64,000 bases of DNA. It comes from Pseudomonas solani (GTDB lineage Bacteria > Pseudomonadota > Gammaproteobacteria > Pseudomonadales > Pseudomonadaceae). Shown one piece after another: positions 34,724-43,078 of this stretch (the first letter of the stretch is position 1; the number at the start of each line of letters is the position of its first letter). The notes below the pieces were generated by a model that was given only the letters and a program-made list of their open reading frames with translations, searched no databases and had not been told where the DNA came from. The position numbers were made by a program, and so were the translations under genes. The DNA lies in contig NZ_AP023081.1 in NCBI RefSeq assembly GCF_026072635.1, positions 5,638,501 through 5,702,500 of the forward strand, given 5' to 3'.

Positions 34724-35536
34724 ATGAAGAAGCTGACTGCCCTCACCGCCCTCGCACTCGCCCTTTCCACCCTCTCCGGCCTGGCCCAGGCGGACCGCCT
34801 CGATGACATCCGCAAGGCCGGCGTCCTGCGCGTCGCGGCCTTCGACAGCAACCCGCCCTTCGGCTTCGTCGATGGCGAAACCAAGCAACTGGCCGGCCTG
34901 GACGTGGACTACGCCCGCGCCATCGCCGACAAGCTCGGGGTCAAGTTGCAGCTGCAACCCACCAACCCGGCCAACCGCGTGCCGCTGCTGGTGGCCAACA
35001 AGGTCGACCTGGTGCTTGCCAACTTCACCATCACCCCGGAGCGCGCCGAACAGGTCAACTTCAGCATTCCGTACTTCTCCTCGGGGCAGCAGTTCATCGT
35101 CAAGAAAGGCACCCTGAAGAACACCGACGACCTGAACAAATGGCGCGTGGGCGTCGACAAGGGCACGGTCAACGAAGGCGTGCTGCGGGAGAAATTCCCC
35201 GGCGCCAAGGTGGTGGCCTATGACGACACCCCCTTCGCCTTCACCGCCCTGCGCAACGGCCAGGTCCAGGCCATCACCCAGGACGGCCCCAAGCTGATCG
35301 GCCTGCTGGCCAACGTGCCAGACAAGGACAAGTACGAAGTCCCGCCCTTCACCATCTCCAGCGACCTGATCGGCGTCGGCATTCCCAAGGGTGAAACCGC
35401 GCTGACCGAGTACGTCAACCAGACCCTGCAGGAGCTGGAAGACAAGGGCCGCGCCCAGGCCATCTACGACACCTGGTTCGGCCCGGACACCAAGACCCCG
35501 CTGGCGCGCCTGTACAAGATCGGCACGGTGCACTGA
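34724..35536 (+). CDS. ABC transporter periplasmic amino-acid-binding protein
   Basis: A 270-residue family 3 solute-binding protein with signal peptide (MKKLTALTALALALSTLSGLAQA). The conserved text LRVAAFDSNPPFGFVDGE, GLDVDYARAIADKLG and DLVLANFTITPERAEQVNFS marks polar amino-acid binding. AAAGGAG precedes ATG 34724. Two matching permeases follow, but no ATPase gene is present before the next unrelated gene, so the ATPase must be supplied from elsewhere. Confidence 0.88.
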   Translation: MKKLTALTALALALSTLSGLAQADRLDDIRKAGVLRVAAFDSNPPFGFVDGETKQLAGLDVDYARAIADKLGVKLQLQPTNPANRVPLLVANKVDLVLANFTITPERAEQVNFSIPYFSSGQQFIVKKGTLKNTDDLNKWRVGVDKGTVNEGVLREKFPGAKVVAYDDTPFAFTALRNGQVQAITQDGPKLIGLLANVPDKDKYEVPPFTISSDLIGVGIPKGETALTEYVNQTLQELEDKGRAQAIYDTWFGPDTKTPLARLYKIGTVH

Positions 35537-35644
35537 TCGCGCCATGAACCGGTGGGCCCGCGCCTGGAGCCCACCGACCACACCGCACGCCTTCCCTCCC
35601 CGATCCCCGCCTATGCGGGGATCACCCATTGAAAGACCTCGACA

Positions 35645-36370
35645 ATGTTCGGCGACCTCCTCGCTCCCCGTTACCTGCATTGGCTGCTGGACGGCTTCCT
35701 GCTGACCCTCTGCACCTCGCTGCTGGTCTGCGTCATCGGCACCCTGCTCGGCGCCCTGGTCGCCGTCGGCCGCCAATTGCCCGGCCGCCTGTCCTGGCCG
35801 GCACGCAGCTACCTTTCGGTGCTGCGCAACACACCGCTGCTGGTGCAGCTGTTCTTCTGGTACTTCGGCGTGCCCGCGCTGCTGCCGGAGGAGCTGGTGT
35901 TCTGGCTCAACCTGCCCCATGAGCTGGCGTTGGGTTCGGTCACGCTGGCCTGGCCCTCCTTCGAATTCCTCGCCGCCGCGCTGGGCCTGTCGCTCTACAC
36001 CAGCGCCTTCATCGCCGAAGAGCTGCGCGCCGGCATCGCCTCGGTGCGCCCGCAACAGCGTGAAGCGGGTATGGCGCTGGGCCTGCGACCGGGCCAGGTG
36101 TGGCGCTACATCATCCTGCCCCAGGCTTTGCACACGGCCTTGCCGCCGCTGTTCGGCCAGTACATGAACGCCCTGAAGAACAGCTCTCTGGCCATGGCCA
36201 TCGGCCTTGCCGAGCTGTCCTACGCCTCGCGCCAGGTGGAGACGGAAACCTTCAAGACCTTCCAGGCCTTCGGCATCGCCACCCTGCTCTACCTGGGCGC
36301 GGCGATCGCCATCGAAGTGGCCGGCACGCTGATCCACCAGCACCGCCGCCACGTGCGCGGGGAGGCCTGA
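35645..36370 (+). CDS. Amino-acid ABC transporter permease 1
   Basis: A 241-residue inner-membrane permease of the HisM/GlnP type. The ATPase-contact (EAA) loop is EELRAGIASVRPQQREAGMALGLRPGQVWRYIILPQA in successive parts. The family text LRNTPLLVQLFFWYFG and NSSLAMAIGLAELSY is present. It overlaps nothing but is followed after one base by permease 2. Confidence 0.88.
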   Translation: MFGDLLAPRYLHWLLDGFLLTLCTSLLVCVIGTLLGALVAVGRQLPGRLSWPARSYLSVLRNTPLLVQLFFWYFGVPALLPEELVFWLNLPHELALGSVTLAWPSFEFLAAALGLSLYTSAFIAEELRAGIASVRPQQREAGMALGLRPGQVWRYIILPQALHTALPPLFGQYMNALKNSSLAMAIGLAELSYASRQVETETFKTFQAFGIATLLYLGAAIAIEVAGTLIHQHRRHVRGEA

Positions 36371-36371
36371 G

Positions 36372-37058
36372 ATGGATTTCTCGGTGATTCTCGACAACCT
36401 CGATTACTTCCTGCTTGGTGCCTGGCCCGATGGCCCCCTGGGCGGCGCCGCGCTGACCCTGCTGCTGTCGCTGCTCTCGGGCATCGCCTCGGCGGCACTG
36501 GGCCTGGTCCTGGGCATCGCCCTGGCGGTGCTCGAAGGCCGGTCGCGCCTGGTGCTGCTGGCGGTGCTGGGCTTCTTCCGCGCCATTCCGGTGCTGATGC
36601 TGATCTTCTGGAGCTACTTCCTGCTGCCGGTGCTGTTCCAGGTGGATGTGCCGGCGCTGGCGACCGTGGTCTGCGCGCTGTCGTTGATCGGTGGCGCCTA
36701 CCTGGCGCACTCGGTGTGCGCCGGCATCCAGAGCCTGCCGCACGGCCAGTGGGACGCCGGCCGCGCCCTGGGCCTGCGCCCCTGGCAGGTGCTGCGGCTG
36801 ATCATCCTGCCCCAGGCGCTGCCGATCATGCTGCCGTCCTTCCTCAACCAGTGGGTGTCGCTGATCAAGGACAGCTCCCTGGGCTACGTCATCGGCGTTG
36901 GCGAGCTGTCCTTCGTCGCCACCCAGGTGAGCAACCGGGTGATGGTGCACCCGACCGAGGTGTTCCTCTTCGTGGCGTTGTTGTATTTCGTGATGTGCGC
37001 AGGGCTCGATTTGCTTGCGCGGGTGGCGAGCCGTAACCCAAGTCGTAGGTTGGGTTGA
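36372..37058 (+). CDS. Amino-acid ABC transporter permease 2
   Basis: A 228-residue partner permease with the EAA loop DAGRALGLRPWQVLRLIILPQA and text FRAIPVLMLIFWSYF and KDSSLGYVIGVGELSF. The last seven residues (NPSRRLG) and the TGA stop are encoded by the left arm of a dispersed GTAGGTTGG repeat, which has evidently inserted at or replaced the original 3' end. Confidence 0.86.
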   Translation: MDFSVILDNLDYFLLGAWPDGPLGGAALTLLLSLLSGIASAALGLVLGIALAVLEGRSRLVLLAVLGFFRAIPVLMLIFWSYFLLPVLFQVDVPALATVVCALSLIGGAYLAHSVCAGIQSLPHGQWDAGRALGLRPWQVLRLIILPQALPIMLPSFLNQWVSLIKDSSLGYVIGVGELSFVATQVSNRVMVHPTEVFLFVALLYFVMCAGLDLLARVASRNPSRRLG

Positions 37059-37205
37059 GGTACGAAGCCCAACGGTACGGGGTTGGAGATTGCACCGTTG
37101 GGCCTCGCTGCGCTCGGCGCCAACCTACATGCCCGTATCCTGGCGACGTTGACGGCGATTGATGGGTTTCGCTGCGCTCTACCCACGGGCTGAAGCCCGG
37201 GCTAC
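37044..37205. repeat. Composite intergenic repeat (GTAGGTTGG element plus partial element and CGGGCTGAAGCCCG palindrome)
   Basis: CGTAGGTTGG (37044) to CCAACCTAC (37128) is one full element. It is followed by half of a GATGGGTTTCGCTGCGCTCTACCCA element (37161-37185) and by CGGGCTGAAGCCCGGGCTAC (37186-37205). It separates the convergent permease and LLM monooxygenase genes. Confidence 0.8.
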
Positions 37206-37214
37206 CGGGAGCGG

Positions 37215-38552
37215 CTAGGCGAAATGCCGGTTGGCGATGCGTTGCAGGCCGAGGTTTTCGCGCAGGGTGCGGCCTTCATATTCGCGGCGGAACAGGCCCA
37301 GGCGCTGCAGTTCGGGGATCACCAGGTCGACGAAGTCCTCCAGCCCGCCGGGCAGGTGGGTGAACAGCAGGTTGAAGCCGTCGGCCGCACGTTCTTCGTA
37401 CCAGCAGGCCATTTCCTCGACTATCTGGCTTGGCGTGCCCACCAGCAGGCGATGACCGCCGGCACCCAGCGTGCGCAGCAGCTGTGCGGCGGTGGGCTTC
37501 TCGCGGCGGATCAGGTCGACCACCAGTTGCTGGCGGCTCTTGTGGCGCTCGGTGAGCGGCAGCGGGTCAGGCAAGACCACCGGCGCATCCGGCGGCAGGC
37601 GTTCCAGGTCGATGCCGATGTCCAGCAGAAAGGACAGCGCCTTGAGCGCCGCCTCCGGGTCCACCAGGGCCTGCAGTTCTTCGTGCTTTTCCTCGGCCTC
37701 GCTGGCCGTGCGCCCCACCACCGGGGCCAGGCCGGGGAATACCTTGAGTTCATCCTCCCCGCGCCCGGCCCGGGCCAGGCGGCGGTGGATGTCGGCATGG
37801 AAGGCCTTGCCCTCCTCCAGGGTCTGTTGCGCGGTGAACACCAGCTCGGCGGTGCGTGCCGCCAGGGCGCGGCCAGCCTCGGAGGAGCCGGCCTGGGCGA
37901 TCACCGGCCAGCCCTGCAGGGGCCGTGGTGCGTTGAGCGGGCCGCGCACGCGGAAGTGCTCGCCCTCGTGTTCGAGCACGCGCATGCGCGCCGGCTCCAG
38001 CCAGGTGCCGGAGGCCTTGTCCAGGGGGAAGGCGTCGTCCGCCCAGCTGTCCCAGAGCCCGGTGACCACCTCGAAGAACTCCCCGGCGCGCTGGTAACGG
38101 TCGGCATGCTGCAGGTGCTCGGCGCGGTTGAAGTTCTCCCCGCCGATCAGCGCCGTCACCAGGTTCCAACCAGCGCGCCCGCCGGACAGGTGATCCAGCG
38201 AGGCGAACTTGCGGGCGATGTTGTAGGGCTCGTTGTAGCTGGTGTTGGCGGTGGCGATCAGGCCGATGTGCTGCGTGGTCACCGCCAGCGCCGGCAGCAA
38301 GGTCAAGGGGTCCCAGCGCAGGCTGTACGCGCTGCTACGCAACACGCGCGGGTCCAGCTCGCCCACCGCCACGTTGTCGTTGAGGAACAGCGCATCGAAG
38401 CGCCCGCGCTCCAGGGTCTGGGCGTAGTGCCGGTAGCGCTCGAAGTTGATCGAGGCGTCGGCATCCGCCCGGGGGTGCCGCCAGCTGCCGGCGTGGGCGC
38501 CGGAGCCGGAGAGAAAGGCACCCAGGCGCAGGCGGCCGTCACGCCTTGCCAT
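37215..38552 (-). CDS. LLM-class flavin-dependent monooxygenase (NtaA/SnaA/DszA/SoxA family)
   Basis: A 445-residue flavin monooxygenase. The pattern LRLGAFLSGSGAHAGSWRHPRA, ALFLNDNVAVG, WDPLTLLPALAVTTQHIGLIATANTSYNEPYNIARKFASLDHLSGGRAGWNLVT (in parts) is diagnostic of the NtaA/DszA group, whose members oxidise chelators, dibenzothiophene sulfones or other sulfur/nitrogen compounds. The ATG at 38552 has AGGAG upstream and overlaps the MFS gene by 14 bases, so the two form an operon with the transporter first. The substrate is not known. Confidence 0.87.
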   Translation of the reverse strand: MARRDGRLRLGAFLSGSGAHAGSWRHPRADADASINFERYRHYAQTLERGRFDALFLNDNVAVGELDPRVLRSSAYSLRWDPLTLLPALAVTTQHIGLIATANTSYNEPYNIARKFASLDHLSGGRAGWNLVTALIGGENFNRAEHLQHADRYQRAGEFFEVVTGLWDSWADDAFPLDKASGTWLEPARMRVLEHEGEHFRVRGPLNAPRPLQGWPVIAQAGSSEAGRALAARTAELVFTAQQTLEEGKAFHADIHRRLARAGRGEDELKVFPGLAPVVGRTASEAEEKHEELQALVDPEAALKALSFLLDIGIDLERLPPDAPVVLPDPLPLTERHKSRQQLVVDLIRREKPTAAQLLRTLGAGGHRLLVGTPSQIVEEMACWYEERAADGFNLLFTHLPGGLEDFVDLVIPELQRLGLFRREYEGRTLRENLGLQRIANRHFA

Positions 38553-40095
38553 GGCTGGGCTCCTGCTCGGCAGCCGCCTCGACGGGCGCAGCGGCCTTGG
38601 CCCGCAGCAGCACGGCAACGCTGGCCCACACCAGCAGCACGCTGGCAGCGAGGAACAGCATCACCGCCTGGTAGCCCTGTAGGAAGGCGCCGTGCACCCA
38701 GCCCTGCAGCACCTCCGGGGCCTGCACCAGGTGCTCGCCCAGCAGTGCAACGCCCTGCTCCGGCGCTGCGGCAGCACGGGCCAGCCAGTCGGTATCCGCC
38801 GGCACGCCCGTGGCGCCGGCCAGTTCGTGAGCGGCGAAGCCGCGGTAGATGCCCACGCCCACGGCCAGGCCGAGGCCGCCGCCGACGTTGTGCAGGGTCA
38901 TCAGCGAGCCCATGGCCACCGAGCCCACCTGCTGCGGCACCGAGGAGATGCCCAGCACCGTGGACGGCCCGAGGATGCAGGCCCAGCCCAGGCCCATCAC
39001 CGCGAAGGCGCCGAGCAGGTGCGGCAGTGAGGTGCCTTCGCTGAAGCCGGCCTGCAGCAACGCGGACAAGGCGAAGAACAACAGCCCGGCCTGGATCAGC
39101 AGCGCCGGGCCCTTGCGGTCCACCAGGCGCCCCACCACCGGCGAGAGCAGCGCCACGCCCAGGGTGGTGGGCAGCAGCAACAGCCCGCTGGCCTGCACGC
39201 TCTCGCCACGGATCAGCGACAGGTACAGCGGCATCACGAAGAAGGCCACGCAGTAGAACAGCGCCAGACCGAAGCTGGCGCTGACGGCCGCGACGAAACG
39301 GCGATTGGCGAACAGGCGCAGGTCGACGATGGGCGCACGCACCCGCAGCTCCACCGCGACGAAGGCGATGAACGCCAGCACCGCCAGGCCGACCAACCCC
39401 AGGGTGGTGGCCGAGGCCCAGCCCCAGGCGCCGCCCTGGACGATCACCAGCACCAGGCTCGGCAGCCCCACCAGCAGCAATGCAGCGCCGGCCCAGTCGA
39501 GCCGGGCGCCATCCTGCTCGGCCCGGGACTCGTCCGCCGCCAGGGCGATGATCGCCAGGCTGAGCAGCACGAAAGGCACGTTGACCAGGAAGATCCACTG
39601 CCAGCCGAAGGCACTGGTGATCACCCCGCCGAGCACCGGCCCCACGGCAAGGCCGACACCGTTGACGCCGAACAGCACGCCGAAGGCCTTGCCCTGTTCC
39701 TCGCTGGCGAAGGTGGCCGAGACGATGGCGCCGGAGGCCGTGTAGAGCACCGCGCAGGCCAGCCCCTGGGCCACCCGCGCCGCCACCAGCGTATCGATAT
39801 CGGACGCCAGCCCGGCCCCGAGGGAAGCCAGGCCGAATACCGCCAGGCCGATGTTCAGCACCCGTCGGCGGCCATGCAGGTCGGCCAGGCGGCCCACCAG
39901 CACCATGGCGCTGGACAGCGCCAGGATGAATCCGTTGATCACCCATTGCAGCCCGCCCACCGAGGCATTCAGGTCGGCCTGCAGGGCCGGCAGCGCGGTG
40001 TTCACGATGGTGAAATCCACGCAGCCGAGAAAACTGGCGATGCTCACACCGAGCAAGGCCCACCATTTGCGTTGCTGTTGCGCAAAAACGCTCAT
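38539..40095 (-). CDS. MFS transporter, DHA2 (14-helix EmrB/QacA-type) family
   Basis: A 518-residue drug/metabolite:H+ antiporter with about 14 membrane segments. Diagnostic text: FLGCVDFTIVNTALPALQADLN in parts, the helix 2-3 loop GRLADLHGRRRVLNIG, and motif C GLAVGPVLGGVITSAFGWQWIFLVN in parts. It is coupled to the LLM monooxygenase gene. The cyclodipeptide synthase operon lies 236 bp upstream on the same strand, so export of that product is possible but not shown. Confidence 0.87.
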   Translation of the reverse strand: MSVFAQQQRKWWALLGVSIASFLGCVDFTIVNTALPALQADLNASVGGLQWVINGFILALSSAMVLVGRLADLHGRRRVLNIGLAVFGLASLGAGLASDIDTLVAARVAQGLACAVLYTASGAIVSATFASEEQGKAFGVLFGVNGVGLAVGPVLGGVITSAFGWQWIFLVNVPFVLLSLAIIALAADESRAEQDGARLDWAGAALLLVGLPSLVLVIVQGGAWGWASATTLGLVGLAVLAFIAFVAVELRVRAPIVDLRLFANRRFVAAVSASFGLALFYCVAFFVMPLYLSLIRGESVQASGLLLLPTTLGVALLSPVVGRLVDRKGPALLIQAGLLFFALSALLQAGFSEGTSLPHLLGAFAVMGLGWACILGPSTVLGISSVPQQVGSVAMGSLMTLHNVGGGLGLAVGVGIYRGFAAHELAGATGVPADTDWLARAAAAPEQGVALLGEHLVQAPEVLQGWVHGAFLQGYQAVMLFLAASVLLVWASVAVLLRAKAAAPVEAAAEQEPSHGKA

Positions 40096-40154
40096 GGAAA
40101 CTCCTATCCGTCATTCAGGTTGGAGGCCATCGTCCGTGTGGCGTGGGGCCGTTT

Positions 40155-40325
40155 TGGGTGCGCTTTATTCGCGGATGAATCCGCTCCCACGTGTAATTCA
40201 TCAACCTCCCAGTCGTGTGCCGAGGTGGGTTGGCGATGCTGGGCATCGCTGGGCGAATGAATTCGCCCCTACAGGGAACGATCGTGCCTTGTGGGAGCGA
40301 ATTCATTCGCGATGGCGGCGCAAGC
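40155..40325. repeat. Dispersed GAATTCATTCGC-type palindromic repeats
   Basis: The spacer holds ATTCGCGGATGAATCCGCTCCCAC (about 40162-40185), GCGAATGAATTCGCCCCTAC (about 40253-40272) and TGGGAGCGAATTCATTCGCGATGG (about 40292-40315). The last also occurs inside each 260-bp unit at 4.5-5.1 kb. Confidence 0.7.
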
Positions 40326-40330
40326 CGCCC

Positions 40331-41080
40331 TCAGATCGCAATCGCACTCCCGGCCCAAGCCGGGTGCACGGCGCCCGGCAGGGTGAAGGGGATCGGGATG
40401 CCGCGCTTCTTGAACTTCAGCGGCAGCCAGTGCACGCGGTCCGGCGCATGGGGTTCGATCAGCAGGCGCCGGGCGGTGGCCATGGCGTTGGTCATCTGCT
40501 GCGGGTAGATCACGTAGTCGTAGCCCTCCTCCGCCCAGAGCGGGAGGATGATCGGCACCTCTTCGAGGATGTATTCGCGGCACTGGGCGGCGGCACGCTC
40601 GGTGTCGGCGTCCGGGTCGCGCAATCGGAGGCGCTCGATGAACACGCCGATGGTGGCTTCGATGGCGCCGCGCAGGTCCTCGCTCTCGCGGTACAGCTGG
40701 TTCACCTGCTGGCGCAGTTCGGCGTAGCGGTCGGAGGCCAGCTCCTGGTTCCAGCGGCTGATGGTCACCGGCGCTTCCAGGCCGGCCAGGTACTTGCGGT
40801 TGCGCGCCAGCCAGGCATCGCCGTCGCGGATGGAGGCAGAGAGCGCCTCCCCCGGGGATTTGCCGTGCTTGTTGTGGCGCTGCAGGGTGTCGGCCACCAC
40901 CACCTTCACCCGGCTGAAGCCGGACTTGTTGATCAGGTGCACGGTGGAGCTGAGCTTCTGCTCCTCGTGGTATTCCTGGCCCACGCTCACGGCCAGCACG
41001 CAGTGCTTACCGGTGAAATCCAGTTCTTCGCCGCCCTTGTTGAAATAGGCCTTGAGGTTGATCGCTTCCACATCGCTCAT
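40331..41080 (-). CDS. tRNA-dependent cyclodipeptide synthase, XYP subfamily
   Basis: A 249-residue enzyme that joins two amino acids from aminoacyl-tRNAs into a diketopiperazine. Aligned by eye with AlbC, the nucleophile is S32 in LAVSVGQEYH; Q35 takes the place of Asn40. The paired catalytic residues are Y170 and E174 in REYILEEVP, and the Y-P pair is Y192-P193 in VIYPQQ. These make it an XYP-type synthase. The family text VADTLQRHN is also present. ATG 41080 follows GGAGCTAAAGAC and lies 4 bp after the stop of the 2OG oxygenase gene. Product amino acids cannot be predicted here. Confidence 0.82.
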   Translation of the reverse strand: MSDVEAINLKAYFNKGGEELDFTGKHCVLAVSVGQEYHEEQKLSSTVHLINKSGFSRVKVVVADTLQRHNKHGKSPGEALSASIRDGDAWLARNRKYLAGLEAPVTISRWNQELASDRYAELRQQVNQLYRESEDLRGAIEATIGVFIERLRLRDPDADTERAAAQCREYILEEVPIILPLWAEEGYDYVIYPQQMTNAMATARRLLIEPHAPDRVHWLPLKFKKRGIPIPFTLPGAVHPAWAGSAIAI

Positions 41081-41084
41081 GTCT

Positions 41085-41861
41085 TTAGCTCCAGTAGGCA
41101 AGGGGCTGGTCGTCGCCGAAATAGCCGATGAATACACCGAGGGTGACCCGGGTGGCGGTGGCCGAGGGGCGCACCGCGTGGATCAGCCGGGGATTGAGGA
41201 AGATCAGGTCGCCGGGCTCGGGCTTGATCACCAGATCCGGCGGCGGCAGCAGGTGGCGCTCGATGCCATAGGCGCGCTCGCCGCGCAGGCGGTCGTACTC
41301 GATCTCGTCGGGGTGGATGCCCCAGATCTCCAGCTCGCCGCCGTCTTCGGGTATCTGCAGGTAGATGTTGGTGGAGAGCTGGGTGAGCAGCTTCGGTTCG
41401 TGGTCCTGGGGCGCGTTGCGTTCCAGGTTGTCGGTGTGGGGCGTGAGGTCGACGCCATTGCCCTGGAAGCGGGCGATGCCGACGAAGCACTTCTCGCCGT
41501 TCACATCCAGCAGCCGCGCGCCCTTGGGCCAGGCCTCGTCGAGCAGCAGGCGCAGCTCGTCGATGGGCGACGCCAGGGGGCTGAACACGCTGCGGATCTT
41601 GCGGATGTTGGTGATAGCCTGGCGGTGATACTCCAGGCGGCTGGCCTCGTCGCCGATCTCGATATAGGCCTTGCCCAGGCGCACGAATTCGGTCTGCTCG
41701 CTGAAGGCGCCGCGCAGCTCGTGGCGGCTCAGGCGGTCGAGCGCCAGGGCCACGGTATCGGCCGAAGCGAAGCCTTTGATGAGAATGCCGTAAGTGCGGG
41801 CGTGGATAACATCGTGTATATGCGCTGCGGTCAGTTCTTCGACCGTGGTAATGGTCAGCAT
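41085..41861 (-). CDS. 2-oxoglutarate/Fe(II)-dependent oxygenase, cyclodipeptide-tailoring candidate
   Basis: A 258-residue oxygenase with the iron triad H142-x-D144 in LTPHTDNLER and H228 in NPRLIHAVRPS, and a nearby arginine (R238) for 2-oxoglutarate. AAGGAGTCTTC precedes ATG 41861. It is the first gene of a two-gene operon with the cyclodipeptide synthase, so hydroxylation or another oxidation of a diketopiperazine is the likely job. Bicyclomycin clusters of Pseudomonas pair a synthase with several such oxygenases; here there is only one. A role acting on a free amino acid precursor is also possible. Confidence 0.78.
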   Translation of the reverse strand: MLTITTVEELTAAHIHDVIHARTYGILIKGFASADTVALALDRLSRHELRGAFSEQTEFVRLGKAYIEIGDEASRLEYHRQAITNIRKIRSVFSPLASPIDELRLLLDEAWPKGARLLDVNGEKCFVGIARFQGNGVDLTPHTDNLERNAPQDHEPKLLTQLSTNIYLQIPEDGGELEIWGIHPDEIEYDRLRGERAYGIERHLLPPPDLVIKPEPGDLIFLNPRLIHAVRPSATATRVTLGVFIGYFGDDQPLAYWS

Positions 41862-41932
41862 GAAGACTCCTTGCGTATCCCTGAAAGTTGTCATTCGGAT
41901 TAACAGCAGGCGTCCCTGCCTGTTATGTGTGC

Positions 41933-41948
41933 GTGATCGAACGATCAC
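41933..41948. promoter_or_regulatory. Palindrome GTGATCGAACGATCAC upstream of the cyclodipeptide operon
   Basis: GTGATCG-aa-CGATCAC is a perfect 7+7 palindrome 72 bp upstream of the oxygenase start codon. A second imperfect dyad (TAACAGCAGG...CTGCCTGTTA, 41901-41925) lies between it and the gene. Both are where a repressor or activator would act. Confidence 0.45.
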
Positions 41949-42097
41949 CTGAGTTGCATATTCAACAAGCGCCAAGGGCTTGTGAAATATCGTTTTTCTC
42001 TAGCATCAAAACTTTGTTTCCAATTAATACGGGGTTATTTCAAATCAACCCGAACAACTATTAACGCCACGCATGAAGATTATGAAAATTACAGTTC

Positions 42098-42121
42098 AAA
42101 GTTGCGGAAAACAGCAACTTT
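42098..42121 (-). terminator. Hairpin 3' of the binding-protein gene
   Basis: AAAGTTGC and GCAACTTT form a perfect 8-bp stem with an 8-base loop, 20 bp beyond the stop codon at 42141. The following tract on the minus strand is AT-rich rather than a pure T run. Confidence 0.5.
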
Positions 42122-42140
42122 AAATGCGATTTCGGCCAAC

Positions 42141-43078
42141 TTATCGGGCACTGTTGAACTGTCGATCCACCTGGGTTTCGGCTTCGAATCCCGGGCCGAT
42201 CACGCCCTCGTCCTGGTACAGCTGCGCGGTGTCGGCCAGGTCCCTGACCAGGGCCTCGTCCACGTCCACCCGCCGAGGCTGCGAGTAGCGGTTGGAGCGC
42301 AGGTGCACCTCCAGTGGCAGGCCGCTCTGCTGCGCCTGGAGCGTCGAGAATTCCTCGACATGGGCATTGGCCCAGTCCCAGGCGCGGCCCACACGCTGGA
42401 GGAAGTCCCGCAATTGCTCGGGCTTGTCGCGGATCGCCGCCGGGTTGGCCACCAGCAACATGTTGCCGGCGAACAGCCCCTCGCCACTGACCAGCACCCG
42501 CGTGCCGCCCTCCATCTGCACCATGCTGGTGTAGGGGTCCCAGGTGGCCCAGGCATCCGCCTCGCCATTGGCCAGCAGGCTGCGTGACTCACCCGGCTGC
42601 AGGAACACGAACTGCGCATCGCGCCCGCTGCGGCCCACCGAACGCAAGGCCGCCAGTGCCAGGTAATGGCCGATGGAGCCCCGCGTGGTGGTGATGCGCC
42701 TGCCCACCAGGGACGCCGCGTCGGTGAGGGGCGAGCCCTCGGGCACCACGATGGCCACCGCCGTGGGCGTGACCTTCAGGCGCACCACGCCCACCGTCTT
42801 CAACCCGGCACCGGCCGAGGCGGCGAAGACGAAGGGCGCGACGCCCAGGGTGCCGATGTCCACCGCGCCGGCGCTCAGGGCCTCGGCCGTGGGCGCCGCC
42901 GCACCGAAGGAGGCGAACTCGATGGGGTACGGCACTTCGTCCAGCTCGCCAGCGGCCTGCAACAGCACCTTCAGCGAGTTCTTCTGGCTCGACACCCGCA
43001 GCGCCTCGGCGCCCAGCGCGGGGCAGAACCCAGCGCCAGGCACAGCAGGCCCATCAGCACACGGCCCTTGCCCATCAT
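42141..43078 (-). pseudogene. ABC-type (SsuA/TauA-like) substrate-binding protein with a one-base frameshift in the signal peptide
   Basis: The mature protein (EALRVSSQKNSLKVLLQAAGELDEVPYPIEFASFG in parts; AVDIGTLGVAPFVFAASAG; PEGSPLTDAASLVGRRI) is an aliphatic-sulfonate/taurine-type periplasmic binding protein. Its signal peptide MMGKGRVLMGLLCLALG starts at 43078, coupled to the receptor stop (TGATG), but runs in another frame. The two join if one T is added in GGTTCTGCC (plus strand 43021-43030), giving LALGFCPALGAEALRV. As written, translation from ATG fails; sequence error or decay are both possible. No permease or ATPase genes are adjacent. Confidence 0.72.

Larger units (their letters stand above)
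41862..42140. other. Low-GC spacer between the cyclodipeptide operon and the binding-protein gene
   Basis: 279 bases, much richer in AT than its flanks between 41980 and 42130. It contains the promoter and a palindrome for the leftward oxygenase/synthase operon and a hairpin 3' of the binding-protein gene. No convincing coding frame. The composition suggests that the operon arrived by transfer. Confidence 0.5.

Noticed and set aside
40331..41861. Complete bicyclomycin cluster
   Set aside because: Only one oxygenase and no P450 are linked to the synthase; bicyclomycin needs several oxygenases.
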